Source: Anabaena azotica FACHB-119 (GTDB lineage Bacteria > Cyanobacteriota > Cyanobacteriia > Cyanobacteriales > Nostocaceae). Taken from it: a DNA stretch of 64,000 nt. The notes beneath the pieces were generated by a model. That model did not search any database. It was given only the letters and a program-made list of their open reading frames with translations, and was not told where the DNA came from. The translations under genes were made by a program, and so were the position numbers. Below are positions 17,653 through 26,503 of this stretch, piece after piece. Numbering within the stretch: the stretch's first letter is position 1; each line of letters opens with the position of its first letter. The DNA is taken from positions 62,001-126,000 of the forward strand of contig NZ_JACJSG010000006.1 in NCBI RefSeq assembly GCF_014697625.1. The letters are read 5' to 3'.

Positions 17653-19971
17653 ATGACAGACTCTCTAAACAACATCACTACAGCCATTTGCTGGTGTTTA
17701 GCCTGGGGTGACACAAGGGAACCAAAATTTGCAGAATTTAACTTAACTCCCCAGCAAATGCTAACGGCTTTACAGACAGAGGAAGGTTTACCGCAGGAAA
17801 TACAAGATTTAGTTAAACAGGTGCAGGAGTTACAAGAGGAAGAGTTTCCTGATACTTTAGAGAAACTAAAAAATCTCCCAAATAAATATCCTCAATATTG
17901 GAATGCGGAAATTGGCTTAGTTTATGGTGGTGCGACTAAGATTAAACAATATGTGTTTGAAGCGGCAAAATTACCAGATATTCGTGGCGCTTCCGCATTG
18001 CTTGATAGAATTAATTTAGTTGATTTACCCGCCTTCTTTCATGGCGAAACCTCTAATGAATATCCTCAGTGTCAAGAAGCTAAAGAATATTGTGAAAAAG
18101 AAGTCAGAGAAAAATGGTTAGATAAATCAGACAATTTTCCGGGGTTATCACAAGCACTCATCCCCGAATTAATCATTTATTCTACAGGTGGGAATATTTT
18201 AGCTTTTTGTCCGGCTGCTTTTATTGATGATTTAGCTAATGCAGTGGAAAAACGCTATACTGAGGAAACTTTAACGGCTAACTCTTGTGCAGTTGGGGAA
18301 AAGTTTAAGCTGCTAGAAATTAAGTGTGGTTTGCTTAATGCTAATATAGCAGAAACATTTTGGCTAGAAAATTATCATAAAGAGTATCATAATACCTTTG
18401 TTGAGGCAATTTTTGGAAAAATAAATGATTTATCAACAATTCAATATACATTTATACAACATAAAAGTTTTAACGAATTAACTACAAAATTAGCAATTCG
18501 TTTCAATCAGAGACGTAGTGGTAATGAAAGTAAAAATCGTCCTAGTCGGCGCTATCCACCAATGTTTGAAACTCATCCTTATTTAAAAAGAGATGACAGT
18601 GAAAAACGTTCTGCTATCACTCAGATAAATCAATTACCAGGAAAACCTAATTTCTCTGAAACTTTAGCACGTAAACGCAGAATGGGAGATAGAGCGAAGA
18701 CAGGGATTTCAGACACACCAAAGTGGTATTTAGATATCGGTTTAGAATGGGAACCCAGAATAAATGAAAGTTGGATTGATAAGTTTGAGCGTTTTTTAAT
18801 TAACAATACAGAACAGTCTCAGAGATATTATGGAAATATAAACACCCAAGAAAAAGAAATTAAAATTTCTCAATCTTTAACCCATTTAGGTAAAGTAAGT
18901 AATGGTTATATTGCTTACATATATGCAGATGGTAATAATATGGGTGGATTTATTCAAAACATCCGCACTCCCAAAGAGTATCAAGAATTTAGCCAAGATG
19001 TGGATAATGCCACAAAATATGCAGTTTACCAAGCTTTAGCATACAATTTGCATCCTCGTGAAATCAGGGGTATAAGTGAACCAGAATCAAAAATTCAAAA
19101 TGGTGATTTAATTCATCCATTTGAAATTATTACCATCGGTGGGGATGATATTTTATTAATAGTACCAGCAGATAAGGCTTTACAAATCGCTCAGATGATT
19201 GGTGAGCAGTTTGAAAAAATACTTTTGCGAAAAGTTCAAATATCAGATGTACAAATAAAGGGCAAATATGAGGTAAAAGCAAAAAAAGCTGATCTCAATA
19301 AATTCCATCGTTTTTGTACAGAAGTTTCAGAATATGACCAATGTCAACTTAGTATATCTAGCGGTGTATTAATCACTTCTTACAATACACCAGTTTATTA
19401 TGCGGAAAAGTTGACTAATCAGTTAATGAAGTCTGCTAAAAAATATGCCAAATCTCTGAAATATCAGGATGAAAATAAGGAAGAATTTACTTATTATGGC
19501 GGGACAGTAGATTTTTTCACAATGAAATCAGTTACCATGATTTCATCAGATATCGAAGAATTTCGCGAAAAAGCATTAACAATTGATAAATATAAGTTAT
19601 ATGCTGCACCTTACACACTCCCTGAATTAGATAAATTTTTGAAGTCGATTCAGGCATTGAAAGCAGCAGATTTTCCAAAATCACAACTTTATCAAGTTCG
19701 CAGTGGCTTAAAGGAAAATAGGCAAACTGCTAGTTCAAATTACTATTATTTTCGTCACCGATTGAAGAAAGGACAATCAGCACTTCAATCTGATTTTGAG
19801 AATATCTGGTGTTTAGCAAAAACTAATGGAGGTCAAATCGCACCTTGGATGTACGACTTCGAGGAGAAAAGGTATGAAACGATTTGGCGAGAAATGGTAG
19901 ATTTATTTGATTTAATTGTATTTTCAGACAAAGAATCTCCGAAACCATTACATAAGGAGATTTCACCATGA
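17653..19971 (+). CDS. cas10: Cas10, type III-D large subunit (no HD nuclease, GGDD intact)
   Basis: A 772-residue Cas10. The palm polymerase motif is intact as EIITIGGDDILLIVPADKA (GGDD near residue 498-501), so cyclic oligoadenylate synthesis is expected when target RNA is bound. A first palm strand motif is seen at YIAYIYADGNNMGGF (about 419-433). The N-terminus shows no His-Asp pair of an HD nuclease, and type III-D Cas10 typically lacks HD. INLVDLPAF and FDIRGAS-like segments (LPDIRGASALLDRINLVDL, about 111-129) are typical for Cas10/Cmr2. It is the first gene of the operon; its stop overlaps the next start by 4 bases (ATGA). Confidence 0.93.
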   Translation: MTDSLNNITTAICWCLAWGDTREPKFAEFNLTPQQMLTALQTEEGLPQEIQDLVKQVQELQEEEFPDTLEKLKNLPNKYPQYWNAEIGLVYGGATKIKQYVFEAAKLPDIRGASALLDRINLVDLPAFFHGETSNEYPQCQEAKEYCEKEVREKWLDKSDNFPGLSQALIPELIIYSTGGNILAFCPAAFIDDLANAVEKRYTEETLTANSCAVGEKFKLLEIKCGLLNANIAETFWLENYHKEYHNTFVEAIFGKINDLSTIQYTFIQHKSFNELTTKLAIRFNQRRSGNESKNRPSRRYPPMFETHPYLKRDDSEKRSAITQINQLPGKPNFSETLARKRRMGDRAKTGISDTPKWYLDIGLEWEPRINESWIDKFERFLINNTEQSQRYYGNINTQEKEIKISQSLTHLGKVSNGYIAYIYADGNNMGGFIQNIRTPKEYQEFSQDVDNATKYAVYQALAYNLHPREIRGISEPESKIQNGDLIHPFEIITIGGDDILLIVPADKALQIAQMIGEQFEKILLRKVQISDVQIKGKYEVKAKKADLNKFHRFCTEVSEYDQCQLSISSGVLITSYNTPVYYAEKLTNQLMKSAKKYAKSLKYQDENKEEFTYYGGTVDFFTMKSVTMISSDIEEFREKALTIDKYKLYAAPYTLPELDKFLKSIQALKAADFPKSQLYQVRSGLKENRQTASSNYYYFRHRLKKGQSALQSDFENIWCLAKTNGGQIAPWMYDFEEKRYETIWREMVDLFDLIVFSDKESPKPLHKEISP

Positions 19972-20717
19972 TCAGACTTAGCGAATTATCTAATGCTAAC
20001 ATAGTTAAAAGTTACACAATTACAGCAGTTATTGATTCAGCATTGTGTGTAGGTGCAGGAGGTTCTTCTGGTTCGTTGGCAGATAAACCAATTGTCCGCA
20101 ACTCAGAAGGTAACTTACTAATTCCTGGTTCACAAGTTAAAGGTCGTGTCCGTCATGAATGCGAAAAGTTATTGAGAGGTTTAGGATGGGAAATTTCTGA
20201 ATCACCCAATGCAGGAAGAATGGTTATTCGTAGAGATAATGCACCTGCTAAATTTATTCGAGATGAATATATAATACCTGGGTATGAAGATACATACCAT
20301 TGTTTAATTAGCCAAGTTTTTGGTGATCCAGTTTTGCCTTCACGGGTAATTTTTGATGACTTAGTTTGTGTAGAAGACCTGGAAGATTGGGAAGAAATTT
20401 TGCGTCCAGGTGTTACTATTAATCGCCGTCGTCGCGTTGCAGAAGAGAGAAAACTATACTTTCTAGAAACTTCACCTGCAAATGCACAACTCCATTTTCA
20501 AGGAGAAATACATATTCAATCAAGTTTGACACCAGAAAGACCAGATTATGCAAAGGTATTAATTTTGGTAGGTTTGCGACAAATTTATGCGTTAGGTGGC
20601 AGTAAATCGGCTGGTTTAGGTTGGCTGCATTGGCAATTAGATGAATTACAGCATGATTTAAGAAATACTGATGTTGCTGAAGTTTGGCAGTTTTTAGCAA
20701 AAGGAGAGATGAAGTGA
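19968..20717 (+). CDS. cas7: Cas7-family RAMP (Csm3-like), first of four
   Basis: A 249-residue RAMP protein of the Cas7/Csm3 group that would form part of the crRNA-binding backbone. It has the RAMP signature LLIPGSQVKGRVRHECEKLL (about residues 45-64) and a glycine-rich loop GGSKSAGLGWLHW (about 209-221). An Asp at LADKPIVRN (about 37) lies where Csm3 carries its catalytic residue for cutting target RNA every six bases; equivalence is inferred. It overlaps cas10 by ATGA and csx10 by GTGA. Confidence 0.87.
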   Translation: MIRLSELSNANIVKSYTITAVIDSALCVGAGGSSGSLADKPIVRNSEGNLLIPGSQVKGRVRHECEKLLRGLGWEISESPNAGRMVIRRDNAPAKFIRDEYIIPGYEDTYHCLISQVFGDPVLPSRVIFDDLVCVEDLEDWEEILRPGVTINRRRRVAEERKLYFLETSPANAQLHFQGEIHIQSSLTPERPDYAKVLILVGLRQIYALGGSKSAGLGWLHWQLDELQHDLRNTDVAEVWQFLAKGEMK

Positions 20718-21985
20718 AGCGGATTGAATTAGAAATTAAAGCCTTATCCCCTTTAGCCATTTCTCGACAAAAACCAGGTGGTTCCGTCAGTGAATGTGAA
20801 GATTATATACCTGGTAGTGTAATTCGCGGAGCGATCGCCAGTGAAATTTTGAAACAATCTGGTCAACAGTTTGCCGATTTAAGTAAAGACGGTGGTGATT
20901 TTCAGGCTTTATTCTTAAGTGATGAACCTGCTATTTTTCAAAATGCTTATCCTGCCAATGTAAAAGCTGAAAAAGGTAGGATTTTTCCCCAAAATAGGGT
21001 AAAGGAAATCAAACTCTTACCTGTTACTGCCTTAAGTTCCAAATCTAGCCCAGGCTTTTGTAGAAAGAGGAATGGAAAATGTTTACCACAATCTAATGGG
21101 GTTTTTGATAGTTTGATAGATAGGTTTTGTGCTGATAATTATGGTTTATATTATGAGCCTACTTGCCCAGAAGATGGAGGAAGAGTTGAACCTTATAGCG
21201 GTTTTTATAGTAGAATAGATGGGAAGTATTATAATTCTTCAGTTAAAAAACGTCTTTTAACCAGAGTTGGCATCAATCGTAGAAGAGCAACATCTGAAGA
21301 AGAAATATTATACAGTATTGAAGTTATTAATGAATCTGCTAATAATAAATCTTCATTTTTAAGGTCATATATTTTATTACCAAATGATTTATTTGATTTA
21401 CCAGAAAAATTACAATCATTTATCAATAATAATTCTCAAAACTTCCGCTTCGGTGGTTCTACTTCACGAGGTTTAGGAAAAGTAGAAATTAATGCTAAAT
21501 TAGTGGAAAATGAAAAAAATATTCAAGATAAAATAGCATTATTTAATGCTAAGTTTTGGGAGCGTTGGCACAAATGGTCTGTTTTTGGTAATTCCCTAAT
21601 TGAATTACCTAAATGTACTTATTTTACCTTAAACTTACAATCAGATGCAATTTTAACTGATAAATGGCAACGGACTATTGTGATATCTGAACCCATGTTA
21701 AATAAATATGCAGGTCTTGAAGATAATTCATTAAAACTTGAAGCTGCTTATAGTAGTTATGATTATCGTTCCGGTTGGAATGCGGCATGGGGATTAATGA
21801 AGGATGTGGAATTAATAACAAATAAAGGTGCAGTTTATTTATTTAGCACTACAAAACCAGATATTTGGTATGACGCTTTAGCTGATTTAGAGTTAAAAGG
21901 GATAGGAGAACGTACTTTTGAAGGTTTCGGACAAGTAGAAGTTTGTAATGATTTTCATCTTGTATTTAGAGAGGAAGCTGCATGA
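20714..21985 (+). CDS. csx10: Csx10, Cas5-like subunit of type III-D
   Basis: A 423-residue RAMP protein. I start it at GTG 20714, which overlaps the previous stop and follows GGAGAG at 20703-20708; the longer frame from 20684 would overlap the neighbour by 34 bases. Family features are the N-terminal strand RIELEIKALSPLAISRQKPG, the DYIPGSVIRGAIASEILKQ motif (about 31-49), and two glycine-rich loops, FRFGGSTSRGLGKVEI (about 242-257) and GIGERTFEGFGQVEVCNDF near the end. Csx10 caps the crRNA 5' tag in the III-D complex and marks the subtype. The order cas10-cas7-csx10-small subunit fits III-D. Confidence 0.88.
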   Translation: MKRIELEIKALSPLAISRQKPGGSVSECEDYIPGSVIRGAIASEILKQSGQQFADLSKDGGDFQALFLSDEPAIFQNAYPANVKAEKGRIFPQNRVKEIKLLPVTALSSKSSPGFCRKRNGKCLPQSNGVFDSLIDRFCADNYGLYYEPTCPEDGGRVEPYSGFYSRIDGKYYNSSVKKRLLTRVGINRRRATSEEEILYSIEVINESANNKSSFLRSYILLPNDLFDLPEKLQSFINNNSQNFRFGGSTSRGLGKVEINAKLVENEKNIQDKIALFNAKFWERWHKWSVFGNSLIELPKCTYFTLNLQSDAILTDKWQRTIVISEPMLNKYAGLEDNSLKLEAAYSSYDYRSGWNAAWGLMKDVELITNKGAVYLFSTTKPDIWYDALADLELKGIGERTFEGFGQVEVCNDFHLVFREEAA

Positions 21986-22398
21986 CTAATTTTTCAGAAC
22001 AACAAAAGCAATTGAAAATCCAAAAAGGTATCCGCCAAGCTGAAGATAAATTAGTCGAAGCGATTCATACTGCATTAAACAATACAAGTTCTTACGGTCA
22101 ATTAGAAGAATCGCAATTTCGTAATTTAGTTCGTGTTGCAGATACAACTGAAAGTGTAGAGGTAATTAAAAACTTTTTACTATATCAAGTAGGAAAAGAC
22201 AAAAAATGGGGAAGAGGCGAAAATTCTCTTGCTCTCACAATTATTAAGGATATGGAGGACAAAATTAAAAATATAGCTAGAGAAATTAAGAGGGAATCCG
22301 ATGCTGATGAATTAAATCCTATTTGGATAGAATTAATTCGCCGTTATTTAGGTTACGGCGCTCGCTATCTGGTTTATAAAAATAAAGGTGAAGTTTAA
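21982..22398 (+). CDS. cas11: Small subunit (Cas11/Csm2-like) of the III-D complex
   Basis: A 138-residue, mostly helical protein with no RAMP motif. Position right after csx10, small size and the C-terminal helix pattern (LNPIWIELIRRYLGYGARYLVYKNKGEV) fit the small subunit of type III complexes, which lines the bound target RNA. It overlaps csx10 by ATGA. Assignment rests more on position than on sequence. Confidence 0.7.
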   Translation: MTNFSEQQKQLKIQKGIRQAEDKLVEAIHTALNNTSSYGQLEESQFRNLVRVADTTESVEVIKNFLLYQVGKDKKWGRGENSLALTIIKDMEDKIKNIAREIKRESDADELNPIWIELIRRYLGYGARYLVYKNKGEV

Positions 22399-22416
22399 AT
22401 TTATAAGGAATTAGTT

Positions 22417-23571
22417 ATGCCAAGACTTGTGGTTTCTACTGTAGGAACAAGTTTATTAACAAATCAGATTGATGTATATACTGATCCTGAAGAGTATTTT
22501 ATCCACATACAAGAATCAGCAAATAACACAGAGGAAGAAATAGATGCTCAGGTTAAAGAAACTATTTTAGAATTGAAATCTAGAGCAGAAAATAAACTTT
22601 ATACGTCTAATAAAACTACAGAAATTAGACAAGCTAGTGCTGAACTCAATGGGATTTATGGCTTATATGATAGAAATATTGAGCAGGGAAAATTAGACAT
22701 ACACTGGCTCATTGCTACAGATACATATCAAGGTAAAATCACAGCAGAGATTGTTCAAGAATTTTTAGTAAATAAAGGAATTAAAACTCACATACAAACA
22801 CCCAACACACTTTCCATAGTTAATACTGAAAAATTTTCATACGGTATTGATGCGTTTCTAGAATGGTGGGATGCAATATTTTTAGCATATAAAGATAGTC
22901 ATCACATTTATTTCAACCTTGCAGGTGGTTTTAAAGCACTACAAGGTTATGCCAACACCATTGGAATGCTTTATGGTGCTGAGATTATCTATATATTTGA
23001 AGGTAATTTAGACTTTATTACAATACCTAAGTTACCCATCGAAATAGATTACTCCGTAATTAAGCCTACACAGTTTGCTCTTATGGCTTCATCTGTAGAT
23101 ATTTGGATTAAATTATCAGACCTAGAAAATGTACCAGATAGCTTGATATTTAAAGCAGGAGATGAAGCAAAGCTCAACAACTGGGGGAATTTACTTTGGA
23201 ATAGATGCAAAAGAAAATTTTTCACTGGTGATATTCCAATAGTTTTTCCTCGGTTATTTTATGATAAGTCTTTCCTCAAAGATTATACAAGAAATATTGT
23301 TAATGAACAAAACAAGGTTGAGTTACATGATGTATTAGCTGATATTTCAGCTTCTATGATTAAGTTTAATGGAAATACTACTCGTTTTGACTCCAGACTA
23401 CATTTTACTAGATATGAAGGTGGGCAGAAATGTGAAGGAGGAATAAGAAAAAACCAAATTGATCATTTTTATATTAAAAACACTGGCTGGCGTGTAAGCT
23501 GCATTGTTAAAGATGGCAATTTATATCTACGTCACTATGGAGAGCATGATTATGTCAATGACAACCCATAA
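22417..23571 (+). CDS. CARF-domain effector with RelE-like C-terminus
   Basis: A 384-residue protein. Residues 1-200 are a CARF domain: first strand and nucleotide loop LVVSTVGTSLLTN, a helix with repeated acidic residues, HWLIATDTYQGKITAEIV, and the second signature IYFNLAGGFKALQGYANTIGMLYGAEIIYIFEG (only pieces quoted are diagnostic). It should sense cyclic oligoadenylate made by Cas10. The last 60 residues (IDHFYIKNTGWRVSC and DGNLYLRHYGEHDYV) follow the strand-turn-strand and final G.HD.V pattern of RelE-type ribosome-dependent mRNases. No RX4H HEPN motif, the usual Csm6/Csx1 nuclease signature, is found. The RelE reading is inference. The next gene overlaps its end by 20 bases. Confidence 0.75.
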   Translation: MPRLVVSTVGTSLLTNQIDVYTDPEEYFIHIQESANNTEEEIDAQVKETILELKSRAENKLYTSNKTTEIRQASAELNGIYGLYDRNIEQGKLDIHWLIATDTYQGKITAEIVQEFLVNKGIKTHIQTPNTLSIVNTEKFSYGIDAFLEWWDAIFLAYKDSHHIYFNLAGGFKALQGYANTIGMLYGAEIIYIFEGNLDFITIPKLPIEIDYSVIKPTQFALMASSVDIWIKLSDLENVPDSLIFKAGDEAKLNNWGNLLWNRCKRKFFTGDIPIVFPRLFYDKSFLKDYTRNIVNEQNKVELHDVLADISASMIKFNGNTTRFDSRLHFTRYEGGQKCEGGIRKNQIDHFYIKNTGWRVSCIVKDGNLYLRHYGEHDYVNDNP

Positions 23572-24448
23572 TTATCTGATGTTTGACAAGTTCCAAAATC
23601 GTCTAGAAATCACAGGTAAACTTACAACAATTACAGCCTTAAGAATTGGTGTAGGTGGTTTTAGTGATGTAAAAAGTTCAGATTTATCTGTAATTAAAGA
23701 TGCTTTTAATAATCCAATAATACCAGGGTCTAGCTTTAAGGGTGCAATGCGATCGCGCTTAGAAAGTTTCCTCCGAGGTATCAATCCCAGTTTAGCTGAA
23801 GACCCTGCTAACTTCACCAGTTCAGCCATGAATAATTATGTCAAAGGTTTAAAGGAAAAACATAAAGATGATGATTTAGAACTAACCCAAAAACTTGTCA
23901 AAATTACAGATTTAACCTCTTTGCTATTTGGTTCACCCTGGATAGCGAGTAAATTTCAAGTCCGGGATTTAACAATAGTACCTGATACTTGGTTTGGACA
24001 ATATCAAGAAAGAGACGGCGTAGCTATCGACAGAGATACCGAAACCGCCGCAGAAGGGAAACTCTACGACTTCCAAGTAGTTCCGGCTGGGACAAGGTTT
24101 GAGTTTAAGGCGGTGGTTGAGAATGCAGAAGACTATGAACTGGGACTGTTGATGGTGGGGTTACATCAGTTTGAGACGGAACAGATACCACTCGGCGGGG
24201 GGCGATCGCGCGGCTTGGGTGTAGTTAAACTAGAAATTGAGAAAATGCGCTGGTTTAATGTAGAAAACGACCCCAATAAATTACTAACTTACCTAAAAGA
24301 GTTGGTTAATAGCGAAACAGGCGATAATATCCCCAGCTATCAGGATGTTAATAATGAATTAAAAAAAGAATGGACTGATGCACTCATCAAGAAATTAGGA
24401 GAAAATATAGCTAATAGTCCTACCACTGAAGCAACACAAAATTCTTGA
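23552..24448 (+). CDS. cas7: Cas7-family RAMP (Csm3-like), second
   Basis: A 298-residue Csm3-type backbone subunit. Of several in-frame ATGs I choose 23552, 7 bases after GGAGAG (23539-23544). NPIIPGSSFKGAMRSRLESF (about residues 50-69) is the Csm3 signature. SSDLSVIKD just before it places an Asp where Csm3 has its RNase Asp. GRSRGLGVVKLEI near 218 is the glycine-rich loop, and RDGVAIDRDTETAAEGKLYD (about 153-172) is the Csm3 thumb motif. It is expected to cut target RNA in the complex. Confidence 0.88.
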   Translation: MSMTTHNYLMFDKFQNRLEITGKLTTITALRIGVGGFSDVKSSDLSVIKDAFNNPIIPGSSFKGAMRSRLESFLRGINPSLAEDPANFTSSAMNNYVKGLKEKHKDDDLELTQKLVKITDLTSLLFGSPWIASKFQVRDLTIVPDTWFGQYQERDGVAIDRDTETAAEGKLYDFQVVPAGTRFEFKAVVENAEDYELGLLMVGLHQFETEQIPLGGGRSRGLGVVKLEIEKMRWFNVENDPNKLLTYLKELVNSETGDNIPSYQDVNNELKKEWTDALIKKLGENIANSPTTEATQNS

Positions 24449-24458
24449 GGATGTCGAT

Positions 24459-25079
24459 ATGGCTTTCAGTAATTATAAAACCATCAGTGAAGTGCTTAAA
24501 GCATTTCAAGTTACCTATACTGAAGCAAATTTTATAGTTGAAGTTCCGTTTGAGATTTCTCATTACTTCCGAGAAGATTTAGAACTGATGATGCGGGATG
24601 CTGTTGTTGATAACTCAGAGGTTGCTATCTGTCAAAATCTGATTTATCCGCTTATCAAAGAAGTTTGGAAAACCTACCGTCAACCTTTTATTATCTGGAG
24701 TCATCCATCATTAAACCATGATGGAAACTTATCAATATTTCCTGGGTATATCTTAGCTAAACGTTCATCATTAGGGAAAGTCGTTTTTGACAAGCCATAC
24801 TTTATTTTAGTTGAAGCCAAGCAAGATAATTTTGAAGCAGGTTGGGCGCAATGTTTAGCCGAAATGATTGCGGCTCAAAGACTTAATGGAGAATATCAAA
24901 TCGTCATTTTTGGCATAGTTTCCAATGGCGCTACATGGCAATTTGGTAAATTAGAAGGGGAAGTATTTACTAGAAATATAACTCCTTACACTATCTACGA
25001 ATTAGATAAATTAATCTCTGTTGTTAACTTCATCTTTCAACAGTGTGAAATACAGTTAGCTAACTTAGTAGCAGCTTGA
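24459..25079 (+). CDS. PD-(D/E)XK nuclease-like protein inside the III-D operon
   Basis: A 206-residue soluble protein without RAMP motifs. PYFILVEAKQDNFEAGWAQC (about residues 108-127) has the E-x-K of a PD-(D/E)XK fold after a hydrophobic strand, followed by a helix with Gln/Glu. The preceding DGNLSIFPGYILAKR could supply the acidic residue. The family occurs as isolated genes in cyanobacteria, so it may be a passenger. It sits 10 bases after one cas7 and 31 before the next, on the same strand, and is probably cotranscribed. Role unknown; a nuclease effector or structural adaptor is possible. Confidence 0.6.
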   Translation: MAFSNYKTISEVLKAFQVTYTEANFIVEVPFEISHYFREDLELMMRDAVVDNSEVAICQNLIYPLIKEVWKTYRQPFIIWSHPSLNHDGNLSIFPGYILAKRSSLGKVVFDKPYFILVEAKQDNFEAGWAQCLAEMIAAQRLNGEYQIVIFGIVSNGATWQFGKLEGEVFTRNITPYTIYELDKLISVVNFIFQQCEIQLANLVAA

Positions 25080-25110
25080 TATGAAATAATATCCTTCAAT
25101 AAATACAGTC

Positions 25111-26061
25111 ATGCACAAAAGATTCGTTAATCACTGCACCATTGATTTAAGTATAATACCCGACGGGCCGATTTTAATTAAATCAGGTAAAGAAGGAGCC
25201 GACCCTACAAAGCCTGATATGGAATTTGTGGAAACCTATCATGCTGGCGGACGTTCAATTTATTTACCAGGAAGTAGCTTAAAAGGTGCTATTCGCGCTC
25301 ATGCAGAACGCATCGTTAGGACGGTTGGTAGAGATAAGCGCGATATAAAATCTAATCTACCTTGGGCTAATGACCCTTTAAATGATAAATATGAATATCT
25401 CAAGGATATTCAATCAACTAGTGAGATTTACAAACTATCTTCTTTCACAGATCAGATGTTTGGTAATACTGCTATTGCCAGTAGAATTAGAATTGAAGAT
25501 GCTCATCCAGATAGTTCACAGCCTCTCAAAATAGAAGAACGTAACGGCGTAGCTATTGATAGAGTATTTGGTTCTGTAGCAGTAGGGCCATTCAACTATC
25601 AAGTTTGTACGGCTGGGGTATTTAATACTAAAATACATCTCAAGAATTTTACTTTAGCTCAATTAGGTTTAATTGGTTTAGTATTGCGAGACTTAAATGA
25701 TGGTTGGTTTGGTTTAGGTTTTGCCAAATCTCGCGGTTTGGGTACTGTGGATGTGAAATTAAAGGAAGCTGTTGTGCAATATCCTGGTTGTGTTTTATCA
25801 GAAGATAAACAGCAAATTCACGCTCTTGGTAGTGATAAAAACTGGAATAAAACTTTTCTCTTAGGTGTGGGAGAATTTTTACAAGCTGAAGAGGCGAACT
25901 TATATGGTTTTCCTCAATCAGATCATCAAGATTCACCAGTTGCAGCACAAGAAATGGATTTAGGTTTTGGTGTACAACTGACTTGGCGAGAAGGAATAGT
26001 TCACGATTTATTTGAACGTTGTGTCAGGTCTTGGAGTAAGTTATTAGTGGGTGCGAAATGA
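25111..26061 (+). CDS. cas7: Cas7-family RAMP (Csm3-like), third
   Basis: A 316-residue RAMP protein. RSIYLPGSSLKGAIRAHAERI (about residues 49-68) is the Cas7 signature. KPDMEFVETY just upstream offers a candidate catalytic Asp. RNGVAIDRVFGSVAVGPFNY (about 148-167) matches the thumb motif of the second cas7, and GLGFAKSRGLGTVDVKLKE (about 202-220) is the glycine-rich loop. It is probably a paralogous backbone subunit with its own position in the complex. It overlaps csx19 by ATGA. Confidence 0.86.
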   Translation: MHKRFVNHCTIDLSIIPDGPILIKSGKEGADPTKPDMEFVETYHAGGRSIYLPGSSLKGAIRAHAERIVRTVGRDKRDIKSNLPWANDPLNDKYEYLKDIQSTSEIYKLSSFTDQMFGNTAIASRIRIEDAHPDSSQPLKIEERNGVAIDRVFGSVAVGPFNYQVCTAGVFNTKIHLKNFTLAQLGLIGLVLRDLNDGWFGLGFAKSRGLGTVDVKLKEAVVQYPGCVLSEDKQQIHALGSDKNWNKTFLLGVGEFLQAEEANLYGFPQSDHQDSPVAAQEMDLGFGVQLTWREGIVHDLFERCVRSWSKLLVGAK

Positions 26062-26501
26062 AACCTTTTGTTGGTTTTAGCGAAAAAGATTTATCAGTTA
26101 ATTTACTGTTAGAAATAATTGAGTCTTTATCATCGCCATCTAGTCACTATTTCCTGCGATGGACTGATAGAGTAAGCGGAATTATTCAAGAGAAACTAAC
26201 AGATGCAAAATTCCCTATGCTAGAGGGACAGATGTTTAATTATGACTATGAATTGCGGTGGAAATATAAAAGTCAAAATCATTATGAAGCACTCTTATTA
26301 AGCACTAAAGGAGAACATCCCAGTTTTGCACCATTAGGTGAAGATTGGCTAATTGAAGAACATAATGCTCATATATACCCAGCTACTGAAACCCGTTTTC
26401 CCAAAGGTTTCCAAACTACAAACGTGGATGTAGCACAGCGATATTTTCGAGATAAAAAGACCGCAACTGTACATTTTGTTGCACTCACTACCAAAAGATA
26501 A
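26058..26501 (+). CDS. csx19: Csx19 (All1473-like) III-D accessory protein
   Basis: A 147-residue protein rich in Trp and Tyr. YFLRWTDRVSGIIQEKL, GQMFNYDYELRWKYKS and YEALLLSTKGEHPSF fit the family that marks type III-D loci (csx19, formerly the all1473 family). Placement between two cas7 genes is also where csx19 is found in type III-D operons. In the III-D complex Csx19 is an accessory backbone-bound subunit. It overlaps the preceding cas7 by ATGA; the next gene follows after 2 bases. The family call is from memory of the pattern. Confidence 0.72.
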   Translation: MKPFVGFSEKDLSVNLLLEIIESLSSPSSHYFLRWTDRVSGIIQEKLTDAKFPMLEGQMFNYDYELRWKYKSQNHYEALLLSTKGEHPSFAPLGEDWLIEEHNAHIYPATETRFPKGFQTTNVDVAQRYFRDKKTATVHFVALTTKR

Positions 26502-26503
26502 AT

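Noticed and set aside
17653..17950. HD nuclease in the Cas10 N-terminus
   Set aside because: No His-Asp pair in a suitable helix is present.
20419..20760. A 113-codon minus-strand frame opposite cas7/csx10
   Set aside because: It lies antisense to well-supported genes with overlapping starts and stops and has no recognisable motif.
23200..23571. HEPN RX4-6H motif in the CARF protein
   Set aside because: The only near match is RFDSRLH in a strand-rich context; spacing and fold do not fit HEPN.
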